A stretch of 64,000 bases of DNA from CF-167 sp963695195 (GTDB taxonomy: Bacteria > Chloroflexota > Limnocylindria > QHBO01). The stretch covers positions 1 through 64,000 of the forward strand of contig CAVOGE010000004.1 of NCBI GenBank assembly GCA_963695195.1, given 5' to 3'. The notes beneath the pieces were generated by a model. That model made no database searches. It saw only the letters and a list, made by a program, of their open reading frames with translations, and was not told where the DNA came from. Numbering within the stretch: the stretch's first letter is position 1; every line of letters starts with the position of its first letter. This document shows, in pieces, positions 37,364 to 46,043 of the stretch. Position numbers and translations under genes: made by a program.

Positions 37364-37663
37364 CTACCGGTCGCGACGCGACCCGTCCGATGGCTCGGCC
37401 GGGCGCGACGGCCCGAGGTGACCCAACAGGTCGGTGGCGAGCATCGCCAGTTGTGCAATGACCGACGCGGCGACCAGGTGGAAGTCACCGACCCGCACGA
37501 TCTCCAGGCCGGTTCGCTGCGCGATCGCGTTGCCCGCGGCGGTCCCGATGACGGCGGCAACCGCGAGCGGCAGGAACATGCGGTCCCATCGCCCCCGCAG
37601 GGCGATGAAGGCCGACAGGTTGATGGCGGCCACCATCGCCACCAGGAGCAGCCAGGGTGTCAC
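37364..37663 (-). CDS. Small multi-pass membrane protein, unknown
   Basis: From GTG 37663, which overlaps the mnmA stop as GTGA, the 99-residue product has three hydrophobic segments (about 2-19, 28-46, 62-80) and a hydrophilic C-terminus. No family is recognised. It lies between mnmA and ytxH and is probably translated with mnmA. An upstream start in the same frame would run inside mnmA and is disfavoured. Confidence 0.65.
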   Translation of the reverse strand: MTPWLLLVAMVAAINLSAFIALRGRWDRMFLPLAVAAVIGTAAGNAIAQRTGLEIVRVGDFHLVAASVIAQLAMLATDLLGHLGPSRPAEPSDGSRRDR

Positions 37664-38748
37664 GCCGCGCCGACGATGCGGCCGCCGCCGAGGCACTCCT
37701 CCCCGTCGTACAGGACGGCTGCCTGGCCGGGCGCCGGCGCCCATACCGGTTCTGCCGTTTCGACCTCGAACCGTTGGTCGCCGACCAGGGTGACCTCGCA
37801 GGGCACGTCGATCCCTCGATGGCGGATGCGAACCGATGCGCTGAAGCGGTCACTCGGCGCGTTGCCGGCGACGAAGCGACGACCGTCGACGCTGAAGCGA
37901 CGCGCGGCGATCTCGTCGCGACGGCCGATCACCACCGTGTTCGTGGCGGGGCGCACCTCGCGAACGAAGACCGGCTCGCCGAGCGCCAGGCCGAGGCCGT
38001 GCCGCTGTCCGACCGTGTAGTGCGCATACCCGGTGTGCACGCCGAGCTCCGTGCCGTCGCCATCCACGATCGGTCCGGGGTCGCCGGTGTAGCCGCGCCG
38101 CTCGGCCAGCAGGTCCCGATAGTTGCCGGCCGGTACGAAGCAGATCTCCTGGCTCTCCGGCTTGTCCGCGGTCGGCAGTCCGAGGTCGGTGGCGATGCGG
38201 CGTACCTGCGGCTTGGTCAGCTCGCCCAGCGGGAAGCGGGTGTGCGCCAGCTGCTCCTGGTCGAGGACCCAGAGGAAGTAGGTCTGGTCCTTGTCGGCAT
38301 CCGCCGCCCGCAGCAGTCGGTAGCGGCCGTTGCGGTGTTCGAGGCGGGCATAGTGTCCGGTTGCCACCGCATCGGCGCCGTACGCGGAGAGCCCGCGACG
38401 CAGCAGCTCGTCGAACTTGATGTACTGGTTGCAGGCCTGGCACGGATTCGGCGTCGCGCCAGCAAGGTAGCCGTCGGCGAAGGCGTCAATCACCCGCTCC
38501 TCGAACGAGCGCTCCAGGTTGAGGGCAAAGAAGGGAATCTCCAGCATCTGGGCGACCCGCCGGGCGTCATCGTGGGCGTCGGGTGTGCAGCAGCTGCGAC
38601 GCTGCTCGTAGCCCTCGCCGACGTCCGCGTGCAGTCGCATCCAGACGCCGATGACCTCCTCCCCGGTCGTGCCGGCCGCCTGCGCGAGCAGTGCCGCTGC
38701 CACGCTCGAGTCGACCCCGCCGCTCATGGCGGCCACCACGCGTGCCAT
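37660..38748 (-). CDS. mnmA: tRNA-specific 2-thiouridylase
   Basis: MnmA thiolates U34 of tRNA Lys, Glu and Gln using sulfur relayed from a cysteine desulfurase. The 362-residue protein has the PP-loop AAMSGGVDSSVAAALL, the cysteine-bearing NPCQACNQYIKF, GHYARLEH, DKDQTYFLW, and the second active-site cysteine in SQEICFVPAGNYRD. ATG 38748 shares a base with the stop of the desulfurase gene, so sulfur donor and user are encoded together. Confidence 0.96.
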   Translation of the reverse strand: MARVVAAMSGGVDSSVAAALLAQAAGTTGEEVIGVWMRLHADVGEGYEQRRSCCTPDAHDDARRVAQMLEIPFFALNLERSFEERVIDAFADGYLAGATPNPCQACNQYIKFDELLRRGLSAYGADAVATGHYARLEHRNGRYRLLRAADADKDQTYFLWVLDQEQLAHTRFPLGELTKPQVRRIATDLGLPTADKPESQEICFVPAGNYRDLLAERRGYTGDPGPIVDGDGTELGVHTGYAHYTVGQRHGLGLALGEPVFVREVRPATNTVVIGRRDEIAARRFSVDGRRFVAGNAPSDRFSASVRIRHRGIDVPCEVTLVGDQRFEVETAEPVWAPAPGQAAVLYDGEECLGGGRIVGAA

Positions 38749-39920
38749 CAGGCCGATGCCACCGCGTCGTGAGGCGCCCCGGCGTCCCGCATCCGCCCAA
38801 CCACGGACGTGATCACCTCGACGGTGCGGTCCACCTCGGCCGTGGTCGTGGAGCGCCCCGCGGTCAGTCGCAGCGACCCGTGCGCGCGCTGCGCATCGAA
38901 GCCCATCGCCAGCAGGACGTGGCTCGGATCGGTCGCGCCGCTCGTGCAGGCACTGCCGGTGCTCGCCGCGATGCCGTCGAGGTCGAGCGCCGCGACCAGG
39001 TCGCCACCCTCCACGCCGTCGACCAGCAGGCTCGCGTTGTTCGGCAGCCGCTCGACCGGGTGGCCGGTCACCTCGACTCCGGGAAGCGCCGAGCACCCGG
39101 CCAGCAACCGGTCGCGCAGCGCGGCCAGGCGGGCATTCTCGGCATCGCGCCCTGCCGCATCCGCCTGCGCGAGGTCCAGGGCGCGGGCAAAGCCGACGAT
39201 CCCCGCCACGTTCTCCGTCCCGGCGCGGCGCTGCCGCTCGTGGGAGCCGCCCTGCAGCTGCGGCAGCAGGGCCGTCCCCTGCCGCACGAAGAGGGCACCA
39301 ACGCCCTTCGGGCCATACAGCTTGTGCGCGCCGAGCGAGAGCAGGTCGACGCCGAGGCCATCCACGTCGAGCGGCAGGAAGCCGGCGGCCTGTACGGCAT
39401 CGGTATGGAAGAGCACCCCGCGCTCGCGGCAGATGGCGCCGATCTCGGCGATCGGCTGGATGGTGCCCACCTCGTTGTTGGCGTACATGACCGACACCAG
39501 CGTGGTGCGATCGGTGATCGCTGCGGCTACAGCGTCTGGATCCACCCGGCCAAATCGGTCCACCAGCAGGTAGGTCACCTCGAACCCGGAGCGCTCCAGG
39601 ATGGCGCAGGAGTTGAGCACCGCCTTGTGCTCCACGGAGCTGATGATGATGTGGCGGCCGCGCGCGCTCGCCGCCCATGCGACCCCCTTGACCGCCAGGT
39701 TGTCCGACTCACTGCCGCCGCCGGTGAACACGATCTCGCGCGGCCTTGCGCCAACGATCCGAGCGACGCTTTCCCGCGCTTCATCGAGCCCCTGCCGCGC
39801 CCGGCGCCCCGAGGCGTGCAGGCTCGATGGGTTGCCGTAATGCTCTGTCAGGAATGGCAACATCGCCTCGAGCACGTCGGGATGCAGCGGTGTCGTGGCA
39901 GCGTGGTCGAGGTAGATCAT
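38748..39920 (-). CDS. iscS: Cysteine desulfurase (IscS/NifS type)
   Basis: The 390-residue PLP enzyme begins MIYLDHAATTPLHPDVLEAM and has SVEHKAVLNSCA, the PLP lysine in SLGAHKLYGPKGVGALFVRQ, and the catalytic cysteine in STGSACTSGATDPSHVLLAM. It liberates sulfur from cysteine for tRNA thiolation and iron-sulfur clusters. Coupling to mnmA suggests service to tRNA modification; no isc scaffold gene lies beside it. Confidence 0.95.
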   Translation of the reverse strand: MIYLDHAATTPLHPDVLEAMLPFLTEHYGNPSSLHASGRRARQGLDEARESVARIVGARPREIVFTGGGSESDNLAVKGVAWAASARGRHIIISSVEHKAVLNSCAILERSGFEVTYLLVDRFGRVDPDAVAAAITDRTTLVSVMYANNEVGTIQPIAEIGAICRERGVLFHTDAVQAAGFLPLDVDGLGVDLLSLGAHKLYGPKGVGALFVRQGTALLPQLQGGSHERQRRAGTENVAGIVGFARALDLAQADAAGRDAENARLAALRDRLLAGCSALPGVEVTGHPVERLPNNASLLVDGVEGGDLVAALDLDGIAASTGSACTSGATDPSHVLLAMGFDAQRAHGSLRLTAGRSTTTAEVDRTVEVITSVVGRMRDAGAPHDAVASA

Positions 39921-39927
39921 CGAGCGC

Positions 39928-41370
39928 TCAGCAGACCGGTACCGGCGTGGCGGAGGAGGGTGCCCCCGACGGCACGGGCGTCGGCGATGGCTGGTTGCGG
40001 AACGGCGTTCGGACCATGGTGCGGATCAGGTTGATGCTTTCGATGTCGAGGTGCTCCCGAATCTCGGGCGGCCAGAACTGGTAGCGCGCTATGGCGCCCG
40101 AATCGACGCGAGCGGCGAGGGAGAAGAGCTCGGGAAGCTGCGAGACAGGCACGTTGGTCCAGAGTGAGTCCTTGGCGACATCGAGCAGTTCGAAGATCCT
40201 CGGGATGAGCACGCACGGGTCGAGCTGACGACGCAGCGCCCGCAGGACCAGCTGCTGGCGATCCATCCGGTTGTAATCGTTGTCCTGGTGTCGTGAGCGC
40301 GCGTACGCCAGCGTGGTCCAGCCGTTCATGTGCTGCTGGCCGGCAGGGATCCAGAGCTTGACGTTCCTGCCCCCATCGGGCGGCGGGTACCGCTCGTCGT
40401 AGACCGAATACGGGACGTTGATGTCCACGCCACCGAGCTGGTCGACCAGCCGCACGAACCCCTGCAGCGTGACGACCACCTGCCCATCGATCTGCAGCCC
40501 GGTGAGCTTGGCGATCGCGTCCTGCACCGCGATGTAGCCCCGGTTGTCGTCCGAGCCGGGGAACCATTCCGGATGGGCGCTGGCGTAGGTGAAGAGCGAG
40601 TTCAGCAGTTCGGGGTAGCAGCGGCAGTCGAACGCCCCGTCGGGGCCAGTCGGCAGCGGCACATGGGTCAGGTTGCGCGGGATACCGAACATCGCCGAGC
40701 GACCGGTGGCAACGTCCACGCTGAGCAGGATCATGGTGTCGGTGCGCAGGCTCCAGCGACCCGGACCCGCGTCGCCGCCGATGAGCAGCAGGTCCAGGCG
40801 CCCGTTGTCGGACCAGACGGGCAGCGGGGTCGGTTCGGGAGTGGGTGCCCGGGTGGGCGTGGGGACCGCGGACGGATCGACCGTGCCGGCCGGAGTGGGG
40901 CTCGGGGTTGCGGTTGCCTCGGTGTCGTGGGTGACCGCGGCCACCGTGTCGTAGGTCTTGTAGGTGACCAGCCCGAACCACGAGTGCATCAGTAGCGTGA
41001 CGCCCAGCAGCACGCCAAGGCCGACCAGCCCCGGTCCGTTGCGCGCCGCCGTGCCGTCCGAAGGCCAGCGGCGTCGGGCCAGCCGGAAGGCGTCCACGAT
41101 GGCGCCGGACCGATACGCCAGCAGGATCACGTTCCCCACCAGCAGACCGATCAGGACACTGGGCTGGAGCAGCAGTCCGGCGATGCGGTACGAGCCCTGG
41201 GTGACGACCACCAGCAGACCGATGCCGGCAAGGAGCATGATCGGCGCGGCCATGATGATCGCCCGGCGCCGGGCACCGGTCCAGCCCTGGCCGAGGCCGG
41301 GCAGAACGAAGGAGAGTGCGGCGGCGAGCACGGCCGAGCGCCGAATCGCCGCGATCACGCGGGACGTCAC
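39928..41370 (-). CDS. LytR-CpsA-Psr (LCP) family cell-wall glycopolymer ligase
   Basis: The 480-residue protein has about four N-terminal hydrophobic segments, a Pro/Thr-rich spacer (PTPTRAPTPEPTPLP) and an extracellular LCP domain. That domain has the family pattern RTDTMILLSVDVATGRSAMF, then GIPRNLTH, and YARSRHQDNDYNRMDRQQLV. LCP enzymes attach polymers to peptidoglycan from lipid carriers. The GTG start at 41370 is preceded at 6 nt by TAGACT, consistent with a leaderless message. It diverges from ectC. Confidence 0.92.
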   Translation of the reverse strand: MTSRVIAAIRRSAVLAAALSFVLPGLGQGWTGARRRAIIMAAPIMLLAGIGLLVVVTQGSYRIAGLLLQPSVLIGLLVGNVILLAYRSGAIVDAFRLARRRWPSDGTAARNGPGLVGLGVLLGVTLLMHSWFGLVTYKTYDTVAAVTHDTEATATPSPTPAGTVDPSAVPTPTRAPTPEPTPLPVWSDNGRLDLLLIGGDAGPGRWSLRTDTMILLSVDVATGRSAMFGIPRNLTHVPLPTGPDGAFDCRCYPELLNSLFTYASAHPEWFPGSDDNRGYIAVQDAIAKLTGLQIDGQVVVTLQGFVRLVDQLGGVDINVPYSVYDERYPPPDGGRNVKLWIPAGQQHMNGWTTLAYARSRHQDNDYNRMDRQQLVLRALRRQLDPCVLIPRIFELLDVAKDSLWTNVPVSQLPELFSLAARVDSGAIARYQFWPPEIREHLDIESINLIRTMVRTPFRNQPSPTPVPSGAPSSATPVPVC

Positions 41371-41382
41371 GGCGGGAGTCTA
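41371..41382 (-). promoter_or_regulatory. Leaderless promoter of the LCP gene
   Basis: TAGACT (41382-41377) lies 6 nt before the GTG start, the same spacing as at der and hisS. No Shine-Dalgarno is present. The site lies in the 40-bp gap shared with the divergent ectC. Confidence 0.4.
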
Positions 41383-41410
41383 CGACGCACACGGGAAAGA
41401 GGTTGGCAGC

Positions 41411-41794
41411 ATGATCGTTCGGTCCCTTGAAGAAGTCACCGGCACGGAACGCGACGTACACGGCGATGGCTGGCGGAGTCAGCGCCTGCTGCTGCGTCGC
41501 GATGGCCTGGGCTTCTCGCTGCACAACACGACCGTGGCGGCCGGAGCCGAGATGGAGATGGAGTACCGGAACCACCTTGAGGCCTGCTACGTGATGGCCG
41601 GTGAAGCGGAGTTGACCGATCTGGCCAGCGGCGCACGTCACGCCCTCGGACCGGGGATGGTCTACGCCCTCGACCAGCACGATCGGCACACGTTGCGCGT
41701 CGTCTCGGAGCTTGCGCTCGTGTGCGTGTTCAACCCAGCGCTGACCGGCGGCGAGACGCACGACGATTCAGGGAGCTTCCCGGCGAGCGACTGA
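41411..41794 (+). CDS. ectC: L-ectoine synthase, solitary
   Basis: EctC cyclises N-gamma-acetyl-diaminobutyrate to ectoine. The 127-residue cupin starts MIVRSLEEVTGTERDVHGDG and keeps the three iron ligands known for this enzyme (Glu57 in NHLEACY, Tyr85 in GMVYALD, His93 in DRH) and the tail VCVFNPALTGGETHDDSG. AAAGAGG lies 8 nt before ATG 41411. No ectA, ectB or ectD is present in the window, so the substrate source is unclear. Solitary EctC proteins are known from genomes lacking ectoine synthesis. The locus is a plus-strand singleton among minus-strand genes. Confidence 0.9.
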   Translation: MIVRSLEEVTGTERDVHGDGWRSQRLLLRRDGLGFSLHNTTVAAGAEMEMEYRNHLEACYVMAGEAELTDLASGARHALGPGMVYALDQHDRHTLRVVSELALVCVFNPALTGGETHDDSGSFPASD

Positions 41795-41931
41795 GGGCCG
41801 GGGACGCCAGCGCGGTTCGCTTGCCTCTCAGCCGCGATGGCGGCAGCAGCGAGGGACCGGTTCCCACAGCCTCGTGATGAGGTCGATGTCCGCCGCATGG
41901 GTGACGAAGTCCTCCGCACGCCCTTTCAGCG
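41795..41931. other. Non-coding gap after ectC
   Basis: A short frame on the minus strand (LLTLKGRAEDFVTHAADIDL, up to a stop near 41840) hints at a displaced C-terminus of the neighbouring zinc-finger gene. It is too short to call. No terminator hairpin for ectC is obvious. Confidence 0.3.
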
Positions 41932-42177
41932 TCAGCAGCGCCAATCCCTCGCCGGTGTCGATCGCGGGAGGTGATCGATCCGCCGGTCCAGCGCCTGAGG
42001 AACCGCCAAAGGCCGATAACGCGTCAGCGCATCGGCATCCGCGCGCAGGCGACCCTCGAACTTCTGGCAGGCGTCGCAGCCGGCCCGGTGGCGCTGCAGC
42101 TCGATCGCGTCATCGGCCTCAAGCGGCCCGTCGAAGGCCGTCGCGGCAAGGCGGCGGAAGGCCTCGTGGGCAATCAT
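41932..42177 (-). CDS. Putative zinc-finger anti-sigma-like protein (possibly truncated)
   Basis: The 81-residue protein from ATG 42177, preceded by AGGAG, carries HRAGCDACQKFEGRL, the His-x3-Cys-x2-Cys pattern of zf-HC2 anti-sigma domains. Such proteins normally continue into a membrane segment that is absent here, and a more plausible C-terminus appears in another frame. It follows a fragment resembling an ECF sigma factor with an ATGA overlap, the usual sigma/anti-sigma coupling. It may be a remnant. Confidence 0.45.
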   Translation of the reverse strand: MIAHEAFRRLAATAFDGPLEADDAIELQRHRAGCDACQKFEGRLRADADALTRYRPLAVPQALDRRIDHLPRSTPARDWRC

Positions 42178-42432
42178 CGGTCCATCTCCTGTCGCTCGAG
42201 CTCGTCTCGCATGGTGGGCCACCGCTGCGGGCCGCCTTCAGCAAGCGGGCGTAGGCCTCGTGAAGGACGTCGGCCGCAAGCTCGCCGTCGCGGGTTGCCG
42301 AAACAAGGAAGCAATCAGCTCGGCCCGATGCTCTTCATAGGCAAGCCGCACGACGTCCACAGCGAGGGGATGGGTAGCGCCTCCCGACGTGTGGGCCGAG
42401 GCGCGCACCCGGGCTGGACCGGTCTCCGTCAC
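42174..42432 (-). pseudogene. Fragment resembling ECF sigma factor region 2
   Basis: The minus strand reads VDVVRLAYEEHRAELIASLF. With a frame change near 42298 it continues ATRDGELAADVLHEAYARLL, then KAARSG. A second change near 42230 gives RDELERQEMDR, ending in a TGA that overlaps the next start (ATGA). The helix pattern resembles sigma-70 region 2, but regions 3 and 4 are missing. Length is about 85 residues. The gene is broken as read; the sigma assignment is inference from pattern and neighbour. Confidence 0.35.
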
Positions 42433-42794
42433 ACAGGTACGACGCGAATGGGGTTTGGGTGTTGCGTCCTACGCTCGGCGGTCCGCCTCAGCCCTCCGGC
42501 GATCCCACTTCTCGTGGCTTGCCTTCTTCGACCCGATCCCCTGAATCCGGGAAGGAGGCGAGTCGTCCAACGACCCGCCTCCTTTCGTGAGCCGCCACCC
42601 AAGCCATCCGCCGTCAACGCTCCCCGGATCGGCACGCAGTGGCTACAACGGCCAAGCAGCGCGCAATTGCCCAGTGTGGCTGGCCGTCTGGTCGTCGCGC
42701 GACCGCCGCGGCCAACCTACCGGGCGAACTTCGCCGTTGTGGCCACGGGGTGATCGCGGAGCGAAGATGCCGGGACGGTCCGGTCGCGACCGGG
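42433..42794. other. 362-bp gap holding only a hairpin
   Basis: Apart from the 42552-42584 stem-loop I see no gene, tRNA or repeat here. Open frames on both strands lack any family pattern. Confidence 0.5.
42552..42584. terminator. 15-bp stem hairpin with short T-run
   Basis: AAGGAGGCGAGTCGT and ACGACCCGCCTCCTT pair with one A-C mismatch around a 3-nt loop, followed on the plus strand by TTCG. It lies in the gene-poor stretch about 210 bp beyond the aspS stop and may terminate the relA-hisS-aspS transcript or a plus-strand transcript. Confidence 0.55.
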
Positions 42795-44603
42795 TTACGA
42801 CTCGGCGCCGCCCTCGGGCTCCGCGTCTGCGATCCGCAGCGACAGGTCATCCAGCTGCTGCGGCGCGAGCGGAGCGGGGGCGTGCATCATCAGGTCGCGG
42901 CCGGCCTGCGTCTTGGGGAAGGCGGTCACCTCGCGGATGTTCTCCACGTCGGCGAGCAGCGCCGCCCAGCGGTCGATGCCGATCGCGATCCCGCCGTGCG
43001 GCGGCGCGCCGAACTCGAGCGCGTCGAGCAGGGCGCCGAACTGGTCGCGCATCCCCTCCACCGAGTGGCCCATCAGGGCAAACGCACGCTCGAGCAGGTC
43101 GCGGCGATGGATCCGCACCGATCCCCCGCCCAGCTCCCAGCCGTTGAGCGCCAGGTCGTATTGCTGCGCGTCGATCCCGCCGGGATCGGCCTCCATCCGG
43201 TCGGCCTGATCCCAGACCGGCGCGCTGAACGGGTTGTGGGTGGCGTCCCAGCGCTTGCCCTCTTCGTCCCAGGTGAACATCGGGAAGCGGTGCACCCAGA
43301 CGTACGCGAGCACGCCCGGTGTGCGCAGGCCGAGTCGCGTCCCCAGCTCCAGGCGGAGACGGCCGAGCACCTCCATGCCCAGCCGTGCGTTCGCGTCGGC
43401 GACGATCAGCAACAGGTCGCCCGCGGCAGCACCCGACGCTTCCCGCACCCGCGCCTGCGCCGCCTCGTCGAGGAACTTGGCGACAGGACCGTGGAAGGAT
43501 CCGTCTGGCTGCACGGAAAGGTGGACCAGGCCGCCGGCGCCGTGGCGACGGGCCATCTCGGTCAACTCGTCGAGCTGCTTCCGGGACCAGTCAGCGCTGC
43601 CGGGCGCCACAACACCACGGACCGCCCCACCGGCGGCGATGACATCGGCGAAGACGCGGAAGTCGACCGCGCGGACTGCATCGGTCAGGTCGACCAGTTC
43701 CATCCCGAAGCGGATATCGGGCTTGTCCGAGCCAAAGCGGGCCATCGCATCGGCATAGGTGATCCGCGGGAACGGCTCGTGCAGGATCGGTCGATCGGGA
43801 ACGACCTCGTGCGTCACCGCCAGCACGGCGGCCTCTACCGTGTCCATCACATCCGCCTCGTCGACGAAGCTCATCTCCAGGTCGAGCTGCGTGAACTCGA
43901 GTTGGCGATCTCCGCGCAGGTCCTCGTCGCGGTAGCAGCGGGCCAGCTGGAAGTAGCGGTCGTAGCCGGAGACCATCAGGAGCTGCTTGAGAACCTGCGG
44001 GCTCTGCGGCAGCGCATAGAAGAGCCCCGGCTGCAGGCGCGAGGGAACGACGAAGTCCCGCGCGCCTTCGGGCGTGCTGCGGATCAGGGTGGGCGTCTCG
44101 ATGTCCACGAAATCCGCCACCTCCATGGCCCGTCGAATCGCCGCGGTCAGCCGCGCGCGGAGGAGGATCCGCTGCTGCATCGTCGGGCGGCGCAGGTCCA
44201 TGTATCGGTACTCCAGCCTGATCGACTCGTCCAGCCCGGCCTGCTCCTCGTTGACGTAGAACGGCGGCACCTTGCTGGCGTTGAGGACCACGAACCGATC
44301 GACCGCCACCTCGATCTCGCCGGTCGCCAGCTCGGCATTGGTCGTACCCGGAGGCCGATGACGCACGATCCCCTCGGCCTGCACCACCCACTCGTTGCGC
44401 ACCGGCTCAGCGGCCGCGTGGGCATCCGGCGCCTCTTCCGCGCTGGTGACCACCTGGGTGATCCCGTACCGGTCGCGGATGTCGAAAAAGGTGAGCTGGC
44501 CGTGGTCACGACGCCGATGCACCCAGCCTGCCAGCGTCACGCGCTCCCCGACGTGGGAGGCACGGAGTTCACCGCTGGTGTGGGTGCGGAACGACTGGGC
44601 CAT
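42795..44603 (-). CDS. aspS: Aspartyl-tRNA synthetase
   Basis: The 602-residue bacterial-type enzyme from ATG 44603 (MAQSFRTHTSGELRASHVGE) has an OB anticodon-binding domain (GWVHRRRDHGQLTFFDIRDR). Class II motifs are FVDIETPTLIRSTPEGARDF, the motif-2 region YRDEDLRGDRQLEFTQLDLE and motif 3 GIAIGIDRWAAL, with a GAD insertion between. It follows hisS by 28 bp, the common hisS-aspS pair. Confidence 0.96.
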   Translation of the reverse strand: MAQSFRTHTSGELRASHVGERVTLAGWVHRRRDHGQLTFFDIRDRYGITQVVTSAEEAPDAHAAAEPVRNEWVVQAEGIVRHRPPGTTNAELATGEIEVAVDRFVVLNASKVPPFYVNEEQAGLDESIRLEYRYMDLRRPTMQQRILLRARLTAAIRRAMEVADFVDIETPTLIRSTPEGARDFVVPSRLQPGLFYALPQSPQVLKQLLMVSGYDRYFQLARCYRDEDLRGDRQLEFTQLDLEMSFVDEADVMDTVEAAVLAVTHEVVPDRPILHEPFPRITYADAMARFGSDKPDIRFGMELVDLTDAVRAVDFRVFADVIAAGGAVRGVVAPGSADWSRKQLDELTEMARRHGAGGLVHLSVQPDGSFHGPVAKFLDEAAQARVREASGAAAGDLLLIVADANARLGMEVLGRLRLELGTRLGLRTPGVLAYVWVHRFPMFTWDEEGKRWDATHNPFSAPVWDQADRMEADPGGIDAQQYDLALNGWELGGGSVRIHRRDLLERAFALMGHSVEGMRDQFGALLDALEFGAPPHGGIAIGIDRWAALLADVENIREVTAFPKTQAGRDLMMHAPAPLAPQQLDDLSLRIADAEPEGGAES

Positions 44604-44631
44604 GGTCGGGTGATGGTAGCCGACGGTAGCC

Positions 44632-45891
44632 TCAACCGATGGCGGCGGCGACCTCGCTGAGCGGAAGCTCGCGTTGGGTGTGTCCGTCGAGGTCACGCAG
44701 GATCACGGCACGCGGGTCCTCCCCCACGATCACGGCCCACCGCGCACCGACCTTCGCGGCGCTCTCCAGCTGCCTGCCGAGCTTGCGAGTGCTGCCGTCG
44801 ACGCGGACCCGTAGTCCAGCCGAGCGAAGGGTGGCCGCGGCGACCAGTCGCGACCCCAGCGTGTCGGCCTCAGCGGACACGACCGCAACCAGTGGATCCT
44901 CGACCGCAGCCTCCACGCCCTGCTCCGCAGCTGCCATCACCGACCGGTCGATCCCGATCCCGAAGCCGATCCCCGGCGTGGGGCGTCCACCCAACAGCTC
45001 GGCCAGGCCGTCGTAGCGGCCGCCCCCACCGAGCGCCTGCTGCTGCCCGCGCCGGCCGGCGATGAAAAACTCGAAGGTGGTGCGGGTGTAGTAGTCGAGC
45101 CCACGCACCAGGCGGTGGTCCAGCTCGTACGGCACGCCCAGCCCATCCAGCAGGCCCCGCACCGCGTCGAAGTGGGCACGACAGGCGTCGCAGAGGTGGT
45201 CGACGGATCGCGGCGCACCGGCTGCCACCGCTGCGTCGAGGTCCTTGTCGTCAAGCACCCGCAGCGGGTTGGTGCGCAGGCGGCGCCGAGAGTCGTCGGT
45301 CAGTTGGTCCTGGTGGGCAGCGAGGTACTCGACCAGGGCGGCCCGGTAGCCCGGGCGGCAGGTGGCGTCACCGATGGAATTGATGTAGGCCACCACATCG
45401 GTCAGGCCAAGGTCGGCAAAGTACCGATGGCCGAGCTCGATCACCTCCGCGTCCACCATCGGTCCCGGATCGCCGATCACTTCGACGTCCCACTGGGTGA
45501 ATTGGCGAAATCGCCCCGCCTGCGGGCGGTCGTAGCGGAACATGGAACCGAGCATCCACAGGCGCAGCGGGCCGGGGCGCACGTGCATGCCGTGCTCCAC
45601 GAAGGCGCGGATGATCCCGGCGGTCGGTTCGGGGCGCAGCGCCCACTCGGCGCGCTCCTCCTCGCTGCCGGTCGCGCCGCTGACCCGGAACATCTCCTTC
45701 TCCACCGCATCGCTCGCCTCGCCCAGGCCGCGGGCGAAGAGCTCGGCCCGCTCGAAGAGGGGCGTCTCGATCCGGTCGAACGCGTAGCGATGGGAGAGGT
45801 CGCGGGCGATCGCCTCGGCGCGATTCCAGGCCGGGCCATCCTCGGGAAGGAGGTCGCGGGTTCCACGAGGAGCGGCGATCGGGCGGGCCAT
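44632..45891 (-). CDS. hisS: Histidyl-tRNA synthetase
   Basis: The 419-residue class II enzyme from ATG 45891 has PRGTRDLLPEDG, motif 2 (RYDRPQAGRFRQFTQWDVEV), the histidine-specific loop LVRGLDYYTRTTFEF, GGGGRYDGLAELLGG, and a C-terminal anticodon domain (GLRVRVDGSTRKLGRQLESA). GGGTACACT ends 6 nt before the ATG, so the message is probably leaderless. A 61-bp palindrome lies 54 bp upstream. Confidence 0.96.
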   Translation of the reverse strand: MARPIAAPRGTRDLLPEDGPAWNRAEAIARDLSHRYAFDRIETPLFERAELFARGLGEASDAVEKEMFRVSGATGSEEERAEWALRPEPTAGIIRAFVEHGMHVRPGPLRLWMLGSMFRYDRPQAGRFRQFTQWDVEVIGDPGPMVDAEVIELGHRYFADLGLTDVVAYINSIGDATCRPGYRAALVEYLAAHQDQLTDDSRRRLRTNPLRVLDDKDLDAAVAAGAPRSVDHLCDACRAHFDAVRGLLDGLGVPYELDHRLVRGLDYYTRTTFEFFIAGRRGQQQALGGGGRYDGLAELLGGRPTPGIGFGIGIDRSVMAAAEQGVEAAVEDPLVAVVSAEADTLGSRLVAAATLRSAGLRVRVDGSTRKLGRQLESAAKVGARWAVIVGEDPRAVILRDLDGHTQRELPLSEVAAAIG

Positions 45892-45906
45892 GCACGGAGT
45901 GTACCC
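45892..45906 (-). promoter_or_regulatory. Leaderless promoter of hisS
   Basis: GGGTACACT (45906-45898) followed by 6 nt and the ATG duplicates the der promoter. No Shine-Dalgarno is seen. Confidence 0.5.
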
Positions 45907-45944
45907 AGCCGCCGACCGATGGAACGGGTGTGGTGGACGCGTCG

Positions 45945-46005
45945 TGTCAGAGGCGTTCATGCAATCGTGCAGTCGTGCAATGGTGCTGCACGAATGGTCC
46001 TGACA
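45945..46005. repeat. 61-bp imperfect palindrome, copy B
   Basis: Bounded by TGTCAG and CTGACA, it contains TTCATGCA, several TCGTGCA boxes and GTGCTGCACGAATG. It aligns gap-free with the reverse complement of 13220-13280 (48 of 61). It lies 38 bp after the relA stop and 53 bp before the hisS ATG, mirroring the position of copy A. Confidence 0.8.
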
Positions 46006-46043
46006 GCGCGCCAGCTCCGTCGAATGCGTCGACCGAACGACCG

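Noticed and set aside
34855..37461. 868-codon open frame antisense to alaS
   Set aside because: Low-complexity His/Arg/Leu-rich translation typical of the complement of a high-GC gene; alaS is certain.
37364..37744. Longer version of the small membrane protein starting at 37744
   Set aside because: The added N-terminus lies within mnmA and is Arg/Pro-rich; the GTG at 37663 gives a GTGA overlap and a hydrophobic start.
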